Assembly: GCA_016714985.1 (NCBI GenBank)
Contig: JADKBS010000003.1
Location: 539,660 to 603,659 of the forward strand
Source: Saprospiraceae bacterium
GTDB lineage: Bacteria; Bacteroidota; Bacteroidia; Chitinophagales; Saprospiraceae
Length of the DNA: 64,000 nt
Reading direction: 5' to 3'
Shown here: positions 21,078 to 30,035 of the stretch, piece after piece
Layout of the letters: every line of letters begins with the position of its first letter
Numbering within the stretch: the stretch's first letter is position 1
Program-made: the position numbers and the translations under genes
The notes under the pieces: generated by a model
What the model was told of the DNA's origin: nothing
Databases searched by the model: none
Seen by the model: only the letters and a program-made list of their open reading frames with translations

Positions 21078-21965
21078 TTATTTCGAAAGCACCCGAAACC
21101 CCCTTTTCCAATTCGACCCATCCCTCGACAATTCAAGTAAATACGACTGTGCGGCGGGCAGCACGAAGATTAACTTGTCCGTGATTTTGGCCCCTTTTTC
21201 TATCCAACTGGCGGTGTTCAGTTGGTCGGTGGGGCCGATGGGGCTGTCGTTAACGTAAATGCGGGGGATGGCCCGATAGCAGATGCCGGAATTATTCCTG
21301 CAAAGCAAGTCATAGGTGATTTCAAGTTGGATTTCAGTATCGGAATAGTGTTCTGCCGTTACTTCCGTGAATTCGTACTGGAAGTCGAGAAAGTTGAACT
21401 TTTTGCGAAAATTGGGGAAATCATGAACGAGCAGTTGGCCTTCGGTCGGGGTGGAAGGTTGCGCTTCATTGTCCGCAGGCTGCGGTATTTCAGCTTCGCC
21501 GGGTTGCTTTTCGCCCTCCACTGGCTTTGTCTGCTCGGTTTGCTGTGTACTGTCCTCGCCCGTGTTTTTTGCGATGAAAACCCCCAATAGCACCGCTGCC
21601 AATAGCAAGCTACCAATGATAAGGTTTTTTCCCATGCAGCCTGCCTCTGTGGGCACGCTCACTGTTTTTTGCACCGTGACCTGCTCCGGTTTGGGCTGTG
21701 GGAGTTCGTGGTCGAGCGGGCTGCCGTCGGCAATGTCGAGTATCTGGTGGGCAATGGCCGCCTTTTGGCGGGCCAGTTCGTCGGCGGCCAACATGCCAGC
21801 GAGGCCCTGCTCCTCCAGCATGGCCAGCTTGCCTTTGAGTACCAACAAAGTGTTCTGTTTGCGCTGGTTCTGGTTTTGTGCTTGCGCAATGAGCAGGTCG
21901 AGTGCCTCGTCCAATTTGAAGTCGGTGACTAAATCCTTCACCTTGTCTTCCGTGTTGTTTTCCAT
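21078..21965 (-). CDS. Single-pass membrane protein with N-terminal EAD11-like adaptor domain
   Basis: 295 residues. Residues 1-80 (VKDLVTDFKLDEALDLL, NTLLVLKGKLAMLEEQGLAGML, AADELARQKAAIAHQILDIAD) resemble effector-associated domain 11, a small helical adaptor found fused to effectors in bacterial conflict systems (known from family surveys; assignment here is by eye). A transmembrane helix follows at about 113-133 (KNLIIGSLLLAAVLLGVFIA), then a Pro/Glu/Gln-rich linker with TEQTKPVEG, and an extracytoplasmic beta-rich domain from about 180 (FDFQYEFTEVTAEHY, ICYRAIPRIYVNDSPIG). No catalytic motif is seen in the outer domain. An adaptor-membrane-sensor arrangement is inference. Confidence 0.7.
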   Translation of the reverse strand: MENNTEDKVKDLVTDFKLDEALDLLIAQAQNQNQRKQNTLLVLKGKLAMLEEQGLAGMLAADELARQKAAIAHQILDIADGSPLDHELPQPKPEQVTVQKTVSVPTEAGCMGKNLIIGSLLLAAVLLGVFIAKNTGEDSTQQTEQTKPVEGEKQPGEAEIPQPADNEAQPSTPTEGQLLVHDFPNFRKKFNFLDFQYEFTEVTAEHYSDTEIQLEITYDLLCRNNSGICYRAIPRIYVNDSPIGPTDQLNTASWIEKGAKITDKLIFVLPAAQSYLLELSRDGSNWKRGFRVLSK

Positions 21966-22007
21966 TTTTGTTAGGATTTTATGGCAAGGTATAGCTAATT
22001 TTGTAAA

Positions 22008-22118
22008 CGATAAACGGTGGACGGTAAACGATAGACGGTTGACGGCCTACGAATGACAGATTTCACGTCCACCGTCCACCGTCCACCGTAAGCCGTCCAC
22101 CGTCCAGCGTCCACCGTT
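22008..22118. repeat. Word-type low-complexity array (acggtggacgg / ccgtccaccgt)
   Basis: The left half repeats acggt(g/a)(g/a)acg-type words and the right half their reverse complement (ccgtccaccgt repeated, with variants ccgtaagcc and ccgtccagc). The two halves can fold on each other. The array fills the divergent promoter region between the EAD11-like and RDD genes. A related word stretch is at 51509-51548. Confidence 0.7.
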
Positions 22119-22120
22119 CC

Positions 22121-22858
22121 ATGCCAAACATAGACATCCGCACCACGCAAAACGTTACCATCGAGTATGAACTAGCCTCGTTACGTGACCGTTTTTTTGC
22201 GTTCCTTCTCGACTTTTTTATATACATGTTGGCCATGATCGTGTTCTGGCAAGTGGTCGTTTACTTGGTTGGTGACGCCATTAGTGGATGGGGTGGGGCT
22301 GTCATCGGCATGTCATATATGGTAGGGCTTTTGGTTTATCATTTAGGCTCCGATATGCTGGGCAATGGCCAGAGCCTTGGCAAGCGGGCGCTGAATATCC
22401 GGGTGGTTCGTCTCGACGGACTGGAGCCTGGCATGGGCGAGTACCTGTTGCGAAGCATCCTGCTACTGCTCGACTTCACTTTCACGGCGGGGGCACTCGG
22501 CGGTATCCTCATCGGCTCGACGTACAAGCACCAGCGCCTCGGCGACCTTGCCGCCAATACCACTGTGGTGCGCAATACGGGCCAACTTGCCTTCCGCCTG
22601 AACGACATCCTGAAAATAAACACCCTCGAAAACTATGAGCCGCAGTACCCCGCCGTTCGCCAGATGACCGAGACCGACATGCTGCTCATCAAAAACCTGC
22701 TGGGCCGCTACCAGCAACTGCAGAACGATGCCCACGCCATTGCCATCAAGGACGCCACCGTGAACATTTGCCAACAACTGAACATCAAATCGCCCAAAGG
22801 CAACCATGTGGAGTTCTTGAAGACCCTGATCCGGGATTATATCGTGCTGACCCGCTAA
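22121..22858 (+). CDS. RDD-family membrane protein
   Basis: 245 residues. The RDD signature is present: LASLRDRFFAFLLDFFIYMLAMIV at the start and GQSLGKRALNIRVVRLDG, then HQRLGDLAANTTVV. Three or four membrane helices lie at about 30-55, 65-85 and 105-135. A cytoplasmic C-terminal extension of about 90 residues (NTLENYEPQYPAVRQMTETDMLL) is typical of Bacteroidota RDD proteins. RDD proteins are implicated in ion or small-molecule transport, but the substrate cannot be told. ATG 22121 follows directly on the word array. Confidence 0.9.
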   Translation: MPNIDIRTTQNVTIEYELASLRDRFFAFLLDFFIYMLAMIVFWQVVVYLVGDAISGWGGAVIGMSYMVGLLVYHLGSDMLGNGQSLGKRALNIRVVRLDGLEPGMGEYLLRSILLLLDFTFTAGALGGILIGSTYKHQRLGDLAANTTVVRNTGQLAFRLNDILKINTLENYEPQYPAVRQMTETDMLLIKNLLGRYQQLQNDAHAIAIKDATVNICQQLNIKSPKGNHVEFLKTLIRDYIVLTR

Positions 22859-23266
22859 CGGTTTGCCATTCCTTCAACAGAAATTTTCCCCACCAACGAT
22901 ACTATTTTGATTCGGTACGTCATAAGCCATGTTAGCCCCAAAACGGTCAAGGGTGAATGGCAGGCGCAGCATTTTTGAACAAAATCATTACAGTTTTCGG
23001 ATTTCAGGGGAAATCGTTTGCAGAATAGCGTTTTCTACCTATTTTTCAGCCGAGAATTCCTCTTCACGGTCAAAAAGCACACCCGACCCATTCAAGTTTT
23101 TGCGCCCTGATAGCTATTGATTTGATAGGCGCCCTTCGAAAAAATTTGAGCATTAATACTTGACGCAAGTAGCAAACTATGAGAAGTATTCGCTGACATG
23201 CAAGCATCCTTGCGGCAAGTGGCAAATAGGCTATTTCATTAAACATTCATCAAAAAACAAACAACA
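22859..23266. other. Gene-free spacer of about 400 bases
   Basis: Only short, compositionally unconvincing frames. AT-richer than its neighbours; no strong hairpin or repeat was found. It presumably contains the promoter of the YegP repeat gene, but no clear TAnnTTTG stands near 23267. Confidence 0.4.
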
Positions 23267-26200
23267 ATGAGGGTCCGGCTTTACAAAAAAACGAAAGACA
23301 ACCTCTCGTACTTCCAATTCCTGAGCGACGATGGTCAGGCTGTGCTCAACAGCCAAGGCTATGCCGACAAGGATGACCGCAACAATGGCGTCCGCTCCGT
23401 TGTGGCCAACGCCGACAATGCGGCACGGTACGAGCGAAAGATTTCCGATGATGGGAAAAACTACTTCATCCTAAAGGCCGGCAATGGCCAGGAAATCGCC
23501 CGCAGCGTTGATTTCGACGATGCTGCCGCAATGGAGGCTGCCATCGCTGCCGCTGTGGCTGAAATCCCATCCATCACCGCTGACGAAACCGAAGGCCAGC
23601 CAAGGGAGGCCGCTGCCGCACCAGCCGCAGCCACGGACAACAATCCCTACGACGATGGAAGGGGCGGCGACGACAACTACCGGCCCCTCGCATTTTACCA
23701 AGAAAGGATAAAGGGTGTTGAGAACGGCTTCGACAGCTTCGCAACCGACAACGGCCAGTTCTATTTCACCTTGAACCAAGGCGGCAAAATTGTGCTCATC
23801 AGCGAGGCTTACACCAGTGCCGATGGCCGCAACAACGGCTCCAACGCAGTCACCCGCAACTTGGGCAATGCCGACCGCTACCAGCCCCGTCAGCACCCCA
23901 ACGGCAAGCACTACTTCAACCTCTTGGCTGGCAACAACCAACAGATTGCGACCAGCATCTGGTACGACACCGCCGCTGAAAGGGATGCTGCAATGGCTGG
24001 CCTGCAACGTGGCTTGTTTGGGGGAACGGAAGAAGTGGTGCTGAAGGAGGCAGGCGCCGGGGTGGCTGGCGACATAGAGGGCATGGCCTTTTACCGGGCC
24101 ACCGTGAAGGTGGCCGATGCGCCCCCGCCCAAGGAAAAAGCGCCCAAAGAAAAGAAAAAGCGCAAGCCGAAAGAGGCCAAGCCAAAATCTGCGGATAGCA
24201 AGGTGATACTCAAATCGGGCAACTACCTGTTCAATGGCGTCACTTGGGAAACCATGCGCAGCGCCAACGGCAAGCACTACTTCTCCTTCCGGACGGCAGC
24301 CGGCAAGGCGCTCATGCTCAGTTCCAATGTGCAGGGTTTTGCTACCGAGGCCGAGGTGGACACACAGGTACAGAAGGTCATGGAACTCGGCCCTTACGAA
24401 GGCAATTACCTGGGCAAGACGACTGCCAACAACAAATACTATTTCTACCTCAACAATACGGATGGCAAGCCCGTGGCCAAGAGCTTCTTCTACGACACCA
24501 CGGCTGACATGAACGACGCCATCGGCCTGCTCATTGGCCGTGCGAAAGTGGCCGCCGCTGCCGCACCTGCAGCCATTGCTACGACCGAGGGTGTTCACGA
24601 CGATTACCTCGCCTGCGAGCGGTACAATGGCGACCCAGCCTTCCACCGCTTTTTCAATGGCGATGACGAGAACTGGTACTTCGGCTACAACGATGCCAAC
24701 GGCAAGGCGCTCCTGCGCTCCGAGGGTTATACTACCGAAAAGGCAAGGGACAACGGCATTGAGTCCGTCATAAAAAATTCGATATTGGAGGAAAGGTGGG
24801 TAACTGGCAATGATGGCGGCCAATACTATTATGCGCTCCGGGCTGGCAACAACCAAGAGATTGCCCGTAGCTGTTACTTCGACAGTGAGGCCGACATGGT
24901 TGCCGGATTGGCTACCGCCAAAGACGCATTTGCGCCGAAGGTGGAGAAAGCTCCCGAAGCACCTCCCCGCATCGTGGACGATTACCTGCCCTGCGAAGCT
25001 TATGCTGGCATGGAAGGCTACCACAAATTCGAGCATGAGGGCGAATACTATTTCAGCTACAACGACATCGCTGGAAACGTAATCCTACGTTCCGAAGGCT
25101 ACAAGTCAGAAGCAGGTCGGGACAACGGCATCGAGTCGGTGAAAAAGAACTCGGCGATTGAAGACCACTGGATCAAGAAGCAGCACGAGGATGGCCGCTG
25201 GTACTTCTCGCTCATTGCTGGCAACAAGCAAGAAATTGCCCGTACGTGCTACCACGAGGAGGCCGCCCTGTTCGGCATCCTGCGCTCAGCGGTTGGGCCG
25301 CTCTATACGCCGCCACCGCCACCAAGGGCACCGGAACCCGCTCCCCGCACCGTGGACGACTACCTGCCCTGCGAGGCTTATGCTGGCATGGAAGGCTACC
25401 ACAAGTTCGAGCATGAGGGCGAATACTATTTCAGTTACAACGATATTGCAGGCAACGTCATCCTCCGCTCGGAGGGCTACAAGTCGGCAGGTGCTCGTGA
25501 CAATGGCATTGAGTCGGTGAAAAAGAACTCGGCGATTGAAGACCACTGGATCAAGAAGCAGCACGAGGATGGCCGCTGGTATTTCTCGCTCATTGCTGGC
25601 AACAAACAGGAAATCGCCCGCACTTGCTACCACGAGGAGGCCGCCCTGTTCGGTATCCTGCGCTCAGCGGTTGGGCCGCTCTATACGCCGCCACCGCCAC
25701 CAAGGGCACCGGAGCCAGTAGCTGCGCCAGCGCCTATCATCGTGGACGATTACTTGCCCTGTGAGGCTTATGCAGGCAAGCCTGATGATGATGGCTTCCG
25801 CCGTTTCATGCATGAAGGCGAGCATTACTTCGCCTATTTTGACAAAGATGGCGATGTCGTGCTGCGCTCGGAGGGCTACAAATCGGCTGGTGCCCGTGAC
25901 AACGGCATTGCTTCCGTAAAGAAAAACGCCCCGATAGAGGAGCGTTGGGTGAAAGAAAAATCCGACGATGGCAGGGAGTATTGGTCGTTGAAGGCAGCCA
26001 ATAAACAGGAAATCGCCCGTAGCTGCTACAAGGACGCAGTAGGAGCAGCAGGTTGGGGGCTGTTTGCCCTTGCTGCAGCACCAATCGCAGCGGCAGTGGC
26101 CGCTGTAGCACCGGTCGCCGCTCCGCCACCACCACCTGTGGTTGAGAAGCCGAGGGCTGCTGCACCGCCGCCAGCACCTGTTGCTGCGCCTGTGGTAGCG

Positions 26201-26839
26201 GCTACTTCGGGTGGTTCCAATTGGTGGAAATGGTTGTTGCCATTGTTATTGTTGGCATTGTTGTTCTTCCTATGGAAAGGCTGCGATGGCTGCAACAAAA
26301 CAGCACCGCCTGTGGTGCCGCCAGTAGAAGAGCCTTCGACGCAAGTAACGCCACCTACGGACACCGTGAAGGAAGAACCCGCACCGCCGGCCGAGCCTGC
26401 CGCTCCGGTCTGCGCCTGCACTGGTTCTGAAAACCCGATATTCAACATCCCTGCAGGTGCGACGCCCAAGCAGTTGAGCCGCCTTGGCACCAACCCTGAG
26501 TTCGGCAACTCCCACGGCTTGGACGGCAAGGGCTTCTTCGACAAGTTGACCCGCCGTTATGGCCGCAGTCAAGTTGACAAGGCGTTCCTCGATGACCTTT
26601 TCAAGGCGATGGGCTATGCCAACGGCTTTGCCGATGCCAAGCCAGCGCTATTCAGCGAGGTGACGCTGCCAGTGGGCACTACAGGGAATATTGGTTATAG
26701 CTCGGCGCACAAGACCTTGTATGCCACTTTGCCAAATACCGAGAAAGACCGCATGGCCTTCCGCATCGAATCGGCCAATGGCTGCACGATGCACTTCATG
26801 AAGACCTGTGGCAACCACTTCTTCTTCTGTCCGAAGTAG
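23267..26839 (+). CDS. Large YegP/DUF1508 repeat protein with one membrane helix
   Basis: 1190 residues. Seven repeat units of about 95-130 residues, each a tandem pair of YegP-like strands: F.f..(D/N)GxxxLxSxGYxxxxxRxNGIxSVxxN, then W/Y-x-DGxxYFxLxAGNxQEIARSxxF. Units 5 and 6 (from 24974 and 25352) are almost identical. Between units lie Pro/Ala/Lys-rich linkers (for example after 24120, PPPKEKAPKEKKKRKPK). A single transmembrane helix lies at about 985-1004 (WWKWLLPLLLLALLFFLWKG), preceded by Ala/Pro-rich linker. About 185 residues follow outside, including a conserved-looking C-terminal domain (FNIPAGATPKQLSRLG, KAFLDDLFKAMGYANGF). With no signal peptide, the repeats are predicted cytoplasmic. 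YegP domains have no established biochemical function. Confidence 0.85.
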   Translation: MRVRLYKKTKDNLSYFQFLSDDGQAVLNSQGYADKDDRNNGVRSVVANADNAARYERKISDDGKNYFILKAGNGQEIARSVDFDDAAAMEAAIAAAVAEIPSITADETEGQPREAAAAPAAATDNNPYDDGRGGDDNYRPLAFYQERIKGVENGFDSFATDNGQFYFTLNQGGKIVLISEAYTSADGRNNGSNAVTRNLGNADRYQPRQHPNGKHYFNLLAGNNQQIATSIWYDTAAERDAAMAGLQRGLFGGTEEVVLKEAGAGVAGDIEGMAFYRATVKVADAPPPKEKAPKEKKKRKPKEAKPKSADSKVILKSGNYLFNGVTWETMRSANGKHYFSFRTAAGKALMLSSNVQGFATEAEVDTQVQKVMELGPYEGNYLGKTTANNKYYFYLNNTDGKPVAKSFFYDTTADMNDAIGLLIGRAKVAAAAAPAAIATTEGVHDDYLACERYNGDPAFHRFFNGDDENWYFGYNDANGKALLRSEGYTTEKARDNGIESVIKNSILEERWVTGNDGGQYYYALRAGNNQEIARSCYFDSEADMVAGLATAKDAFAPKVEKAPEAPPRIVDDYLPCEAYAGMEGYHKFEHEGEYYFSYNDIAGNVILRSEGYKSEAGRDNGIESVKKNSAIEDHWIKKQHEDGRWYFSLIAGNKQEIARTCYHEEAALFGILRSAVGPLYTPPPPPRAPEPAPRTVDDYLPCEAYAGMEGYHKFEHEGEYYFSYNDIAGNVILRSEGYKSAGARDNGIESVKKNSAIEDHWIKKQHEDGRWYFSLIAGNKQEIARTCYHEEAALFGILRSAVGPLYTPPPPPRAPEPVAAPAPIIVDDYLPCEAYAGKPDDDGFRRFMHEGEHYFAYFDKDGDVVLRSEGYKSAGARDNGIASVKKNAPIEERWVKEKSDDGREYWSLKAANKQEIARSCYKDAVGAAGWGLFALAAAPIAAAVAAVAPVAAPPPPPVVEKPRAAAPPPAPVAAPVVAATSGGSNWWKWLLPLLLLALLFFLWKGCDGCNKTAPPVVPPVEEPSTQVTPPTDTVKEEPAPPAEPAAPVCACTGSENPIFNIPAGATPKQLSRLGTNPEFGNSHGLDGKGFFDKLTRRYGRSQVDKAFLDDLFKAMGYANGFADAKPALFSEVTLPVGTTGNIGYSSAHKTLYATLPNTEKDRMAFRIESANGCTMHFMKTCGNHFFFCPK
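24974..26040 (+). repeat. Near-identical tandem YegP-unit duplication
   Basis: Units begin at 24974, 25352 and 25742 with gtggacga(t/c)tac(c/t)tgccctg. The first two are 378 nt apart and nearly identical over the whole period, including the ctatacgccgccaccgccac linker. The third has diverged and is 390 nt further on. This indicates a recent tandem duplication within the gene. Confidence 0.85.
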
Positions 26840-26861
26840 TGTTTTTATGAGGTTGTGAAGA

Positions 26862-26898
26862 AATGCCGTAGCGACTGAGGTCGCTGCGGCATTTTTGT
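26862..26898 (+). terminator. Rho-independent terminator
   Basis: Arms aatgccgtagcgac (26862-26875) and gtcgctgcggcatt (26880-26893), a tgag loop, then T-rich tttgttt, about 20 bases after the YegP-protein stop. Confidence 0.85.
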
Positions 26899-27052
26899 TT
26901 ATGCGCTACTACTGAGGACGGTGTGGGAGGAGAGCGAAAAATTGAAAATTTTTACCCAAAAACACCCCCTGTTAAATGCTTGCGTTTATGCTTTTGCGAA
27001 TCAAACAAATGAACCATCAATCGGGTAAAACAATCATTTTTGTACCTTCGCC

Positions 27053-27060
27053 CCACTTGT
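27053..27060 (+). promoter_or_regulatory. Possible -7 element (TACCTTCG)
   Basis: TACCTTCG in ttttgTACCTTCGccccac, the same context as at 20222. It lies 60 bases before the ATG at 27121. Confidence 0.4.
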
Positions 27061-27120
27061 AACCAAGCCCGTGGGTATTCATTCCGGGCTACCATAATTC
27101 AACTAAAACCAGCTATCCAA

Positions 27121-29064
27121 ATGCTATCATCTGCTGCTGCGCAACCAACCCTCCGATTCCAGTTCAAGACCTTCGAGAAAATGCCCGTCAAGATTTGGGA
27201 GGACAGCCGGGACGCCTCCCTGCACGTCGCACGGAGCATTGCCTTGGCCATCCGCCAAAAACAGCAGGATGGGGAAAAAATCGTGCTGGGCCTTGCCACC
27301 GGCTCATCGCCCATTCAGGTCTATCGGGAGCTGGTGCGGCTGCACCAGGAGGAGAACCTCAGCTTCTACAACGTCGTCACCTTCAACCTCGACGAGTATT
27401 ACCCCATGACCAAGGAGGCCGTGCAGAGCTACTGGCACTTTATGCATGAACACCTTTTTGACCACATTGACGTTCCGAAGGAAAACATCCACATCCCCGA
27501 CGGTACGGTTCCAATGGAAAAAGTGCAGGACTACTGCGATTGGTACGAGAAGCAAATCAACCTGCACGGCGGCATTGACATCCAATTGCTCGGTATCGGT
27601 CGCACGGGCCATGTTGGTTTCAACGAACCCGGCTCCTGGGAAAACTCCCTCACCCGCATGGTGCGCCTCGACGGCCTCACCCGTCGGGACGCCATCAAGG
27701 ATTTTGGTTCGGAGGAGGCCGTGCCCACAAGGGCCATCACGATGGGCGTCGCCAGCATTATGAAGGCACGCACGGTCTATCTCTTGGCTTGGGGCCAACA
27801 CAAGGCGCCTACCATCAACAAGGCACTGGAAGGGGATATTTCGACGGCAGTGCCGGCCACTTTCTTGCAGAAGCACCCCAACGTAAAAATCATCCTCGAC
27901 AAGGCCGCTGCCGAGCACCTCTCCCGCATGAGTGCCCCGTGGCTTTGCGGCGTCTGCAACTGGACGGATGAGCTTTCTTGCCAAGCCGTGACTTGGCTCA
28001 GCCAACAGACGGGCAAGCCCATTCTCAAGCTCACCAACGAGGACTACAACGAACATGGCCTCAGCGAACTCATGCTGGAAGCCAATGGTGCCTACGACCT
28101 CAACATCAAGATTTTCAACCGTTTGCAGCGCACCATCACCGGCTGGCCCGGCGGCAAACCTGCCTCCGACGACAGTACCCGCCCCGAAAGGGCCACGCCC
28201 GCCAGGAAGCGCTGCATCATCTTCTCGCCGCACCCCGACGACGACGTGATTTCGATGGGCGGCACCTTCATGCGCCTCGTTGACCAGGGCCACGAGGTGC
28301 ATGTGGCCTACCAGACGAGCGGCAACATCGCCGTACACGACCACGACGCCCGCCGCTTTGCGGAGTTCATGCTGGAGTTCAGCGAGCACCAGGGGATTAC
28401 GGATGCCGACACCGAAAAGCGCTACAAGAAAATACTCAAGTTCCTGAAAAACAAGCAGCAAGGCGAGCCGGACATCCCGGAAGTGCGGGCCATCAAGGGC
28501 CTCATCCGTAGGGGGGAAGCAAGGGCGGGTGCCCGCTACAGCGGCCTATCGGACGATAAAATCCACTTCCTCGACATGCCCTTCTATGAAACGGGCAAGG
28601 TGCGCAAGGGCGACATCACCGAGGCCGATGTTGACGTGGTGGCAGCCTTGATTGAAAAAGTGCAGCCCCACCAAGTCTATGCCGCTGGCGACCTCGCCGA
28701 CCCGCACGGCACGCACCGGGTCTGCCTCAACGCCATTTTTGCGGCCTTTGAAAAACTGCGGGACAAGAAATGGATGAAGGACTGTTGGCTCTGGCTCTAC
28801 CGGGGCGCTTGGCACGAGTTCCCCATCCATGAAATTGACATGGCCGTGCCCATGTCGCCCGACCAGGTGGCCCGCAAGCAAAGGGCCATCTTCATGCACC
28901 AATCGCAGAAGGACAGCGCCCCCTTCCCCGGCGAAGACGAGCGGGAGTTCTGGCAGCGGGCCAAGGAGCGCAATGCTGACACTGCAGCGCTTTACCGCAG
29001 CCTCGGCTTGGCCGAGTACGAGGCGATGGAGGCGTTTGCGAGGTGGAGGTTTGAGTGGCAGTGA
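27121..29064 (+). CDS. NagB-like glucosamine-6-phosphate deaminase homologue fused to LmbE/PIG-L-type deacetylase
   Basis: 647 residues from ATG 27121 (the frame is open upstream, but the promoter-like element favours this start). Residues about 25-300 are NagB-like: VLGLATGSSPIQVY, FNLDEYYPM, GIGRTGHVGFNEPGS. In E. coli NagB the catalytic Asp141 sits in the NDGH motif; here that position is Thr (RTGH), as in Bacteroides NagB-like proteins of the BT_0258 type (from memory), so deaminase activity is doubtful. Residues about 365-640 are LmbE/PIG-L-like: RCIIFSPHPDDDVISMGG with the zinc-binding HPDD, and DPHGTHRVC. PIG-L enzymes de-N-acetylate amino sugars. The fusion suggests a two-step handling of N-acetylglucosamine-type substrates, or a regulatory NagB part (inference). 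Confidence 0.85.
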   Translation: MLSSAAAQPTLRFQFKTFEKMPVKIWEDSRDASLHVARSIALAIRQKQQDGEKIVLGLATGSSPIQVYRELVRLHQEENLSFYNVVTFNLDEYYPMTKEAVQSYWHFMHEHLFDHIDVPKENIHIPDGTVPMEKVQDYCDWYEKQINLHGGIDIQLLGIGRTGHVGFNEPGSWENSLTRMVRLDGLTRRDAIKDFGSEEAVPTRAITMGVASIMKARTVYLLAWGQHKAPTINKALEGDISTAVPATFLQKHPNVKIILDKAAAEHLSRMSAPWLCGVCNWTDELSCQAVTWLSQQTGKPILKLTNEDYNEHGLSELMLEANGAYDLNIKIFNRLQRTITGWPGGKPASDDSTRPERATPARKRCIIFSPHPDDDVISMGGTFMRLVDQGHEVHVAYQTSGNIAVHDHDARRFAEFMLEFSEHQGITDADTEKRYKKILKFLKNKQQGEPDIPEVRAIKGLIRRGEARAGARYSGLSDDKIHFLDMPFYETGKVRKGDITEADVDVVAALIEKVQPHQVYAAGDLADPHGTHRVCLNAIFAAFEKLRDKKWMKDCWLWLYRGAWHEFPIHEIDMAVPMSPDQVARKQRAIFMHQSQKDSAPFPGEDEREFWQRAKERNADTAALYRSLGLAEYEAMEAFARWRFEWQ

Positions 29065-29105
29065 AGGGGTGTGGGGTGTGCAAAAGGGATAGTTTTTGGG
29101 AAAAA

Positions 29106-29498
29106 TCAACCCATCGGGGTACAAACCTCTACCAAAAAGCCGTCAATGTCCCGAACGTAGGCAACCACCTGCCCCCACGGCTTGGACTTGGGGGCTTCGA
29201 GCACCGTGCCACCTGCGCTCACCACGGCCTCCACGGTAGCCTCCACATCATCGGTCGTAAAGCCGATTTCAATCCCGAACGGCTTGCCGGACGGGCTGCT
29301 TTCCACAAAGCCGTCTTTCAGGTTGGAGTTCGCCAAGCCGACGGAAGCGAAGGACAGCGTGGTCTCGCCCACCGAAAGCTCGCCATAGTCGTTTTCTGGC
29401 GTTACGAACTTCCTTGAAAAACCGAACGCTTTTTCATAAAACTGGACGGCTTTTTCTACGTCTTTTACATACAGGATGGTGTATGCGTATTTAATCAT
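29106..29498 (-). CDS. VOC-family (glyoxalase/bleomycin-resistance fold) protein
   Basis: 130 residues, a single VOC module pair: YAYTILYVKDVEKAVQFYEKAFGF at the start, the second beta-alpha unit GIEIGFTTDDVEATVEAVVSAGG, and the closing strand VAYVRDIDGFLVEVCTP. The last Glu is a usual metal ligand of the fold. Substrate unknown; many such proteins are dioxygenases, isomerases or resistance proteins. It is transcribed on its own, convergent with the NagB-like gene. Confidence 0.9.
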   Translation of the reverse strand: MIKYAYTILYVKDVEKAVQFYEKAFGFSRKFVTPENDYGELSVGETTLSFASVGLANSNLKDGFVESSPSGKPFGIEIGFTTDDVEATVEAVVSAGGTVLEAPKSKPWGQVVAYVRDIDGFLVEVCTPMG

Positions 29499-29585
29499 GG
29501 TGCTTTGATTTTATTGTGAACAGGCCCAAACACTGCTTGATTGGGAAGGGAAACACTTGCGACAACGGGGTTTGCCAGCGGGGGA

Positions 29586-30035
29586 CTAAACTTCTGGCAA
29601 ATGCTGCAAATCATTCAAATCCTTGTACCTGCCGCTTGCTTTCTTGTTTTTCCTCAAATCTTCCAAAGAAAGGTACGGAACAGGTATTCCCTCAAAAGCC
29701 TCGGTCAAACGATTTTGGTAGCATTCCTCAAAGCTGACCCCATCAATGGTAGTCACCACCTCAATCTTATAAGGTGGCATACCCATCCCAATCACACGTT
29801 TTTCCAACAACAGGACATCCTTCAATTGGTCGGCCTGTGGCAAACCAAAATCCTTCAACACCTCCACAACTTTTGTAGCATTTTCCTCCGTGGTAAGTAT
29901 CCAAATATCCATATCGCTGGTATAACGAACATAGCCATGCAATGCAACGGCATAACCACCCACCAGCAAGTAAGCTACTTTATGCTCGTTCAGTAACCGT
30001 AAAAAATCTTTGAAGTCGGGGGACAGTATTATCAT
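29586..30035 (-). CDS. Nucleotidyltransferase-like protein (AbiEii/DUF6036 type)
   Basis: Start chosen at the ATG complementary to 30033-30035 (MIILSPDFKDFLRLLNEHKVAYLLVGG), giving 149 residues. The fold motif is present: YLLVGGYAVALHG (GG..), then YTSDMDIWI with the paired Asp residues. Then MPPYKIEVVTTIDGVSFEE and VPYLSLEDLRKNKKASGRYKDLNDLQHL, the usual end of these minimal nucleotidyltransferases. Relatives include the toxin half of AbiE-type and other toxin-antitoxin pairs. The gene overlaps a small upstream gene by 56 bases, and the pair is a candidate toxin-antitoxin or regulatory module (inference). Confidence 0.85.
   Translation of the reverse strand: MIILSPDFKDFLRLLNEHKVAYLLVGGYAVALHGYVRYTSDMDIWILTTEENATKVVEVLKDFGLPQADQLKDVLLLEKRVIGMGMPPYKIEVVTTIDGVSFEECYQNRLTEAFEGIPVPYLSLEDLRKNKKASGRYKDLNDLQHLPEV

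Noticed and set aside
22929..23120. 63-codon frame before the YegP repeat gene
   Set aside because: Ser-rich without domain, promoter or coding-like composition.
24974..26040. Regular repeats that might suggest a CRISPR-like array
   Set aside because: They are long coding repeats (378-390 nt) of a YegP-type protein, not short repeats with unique spacers.
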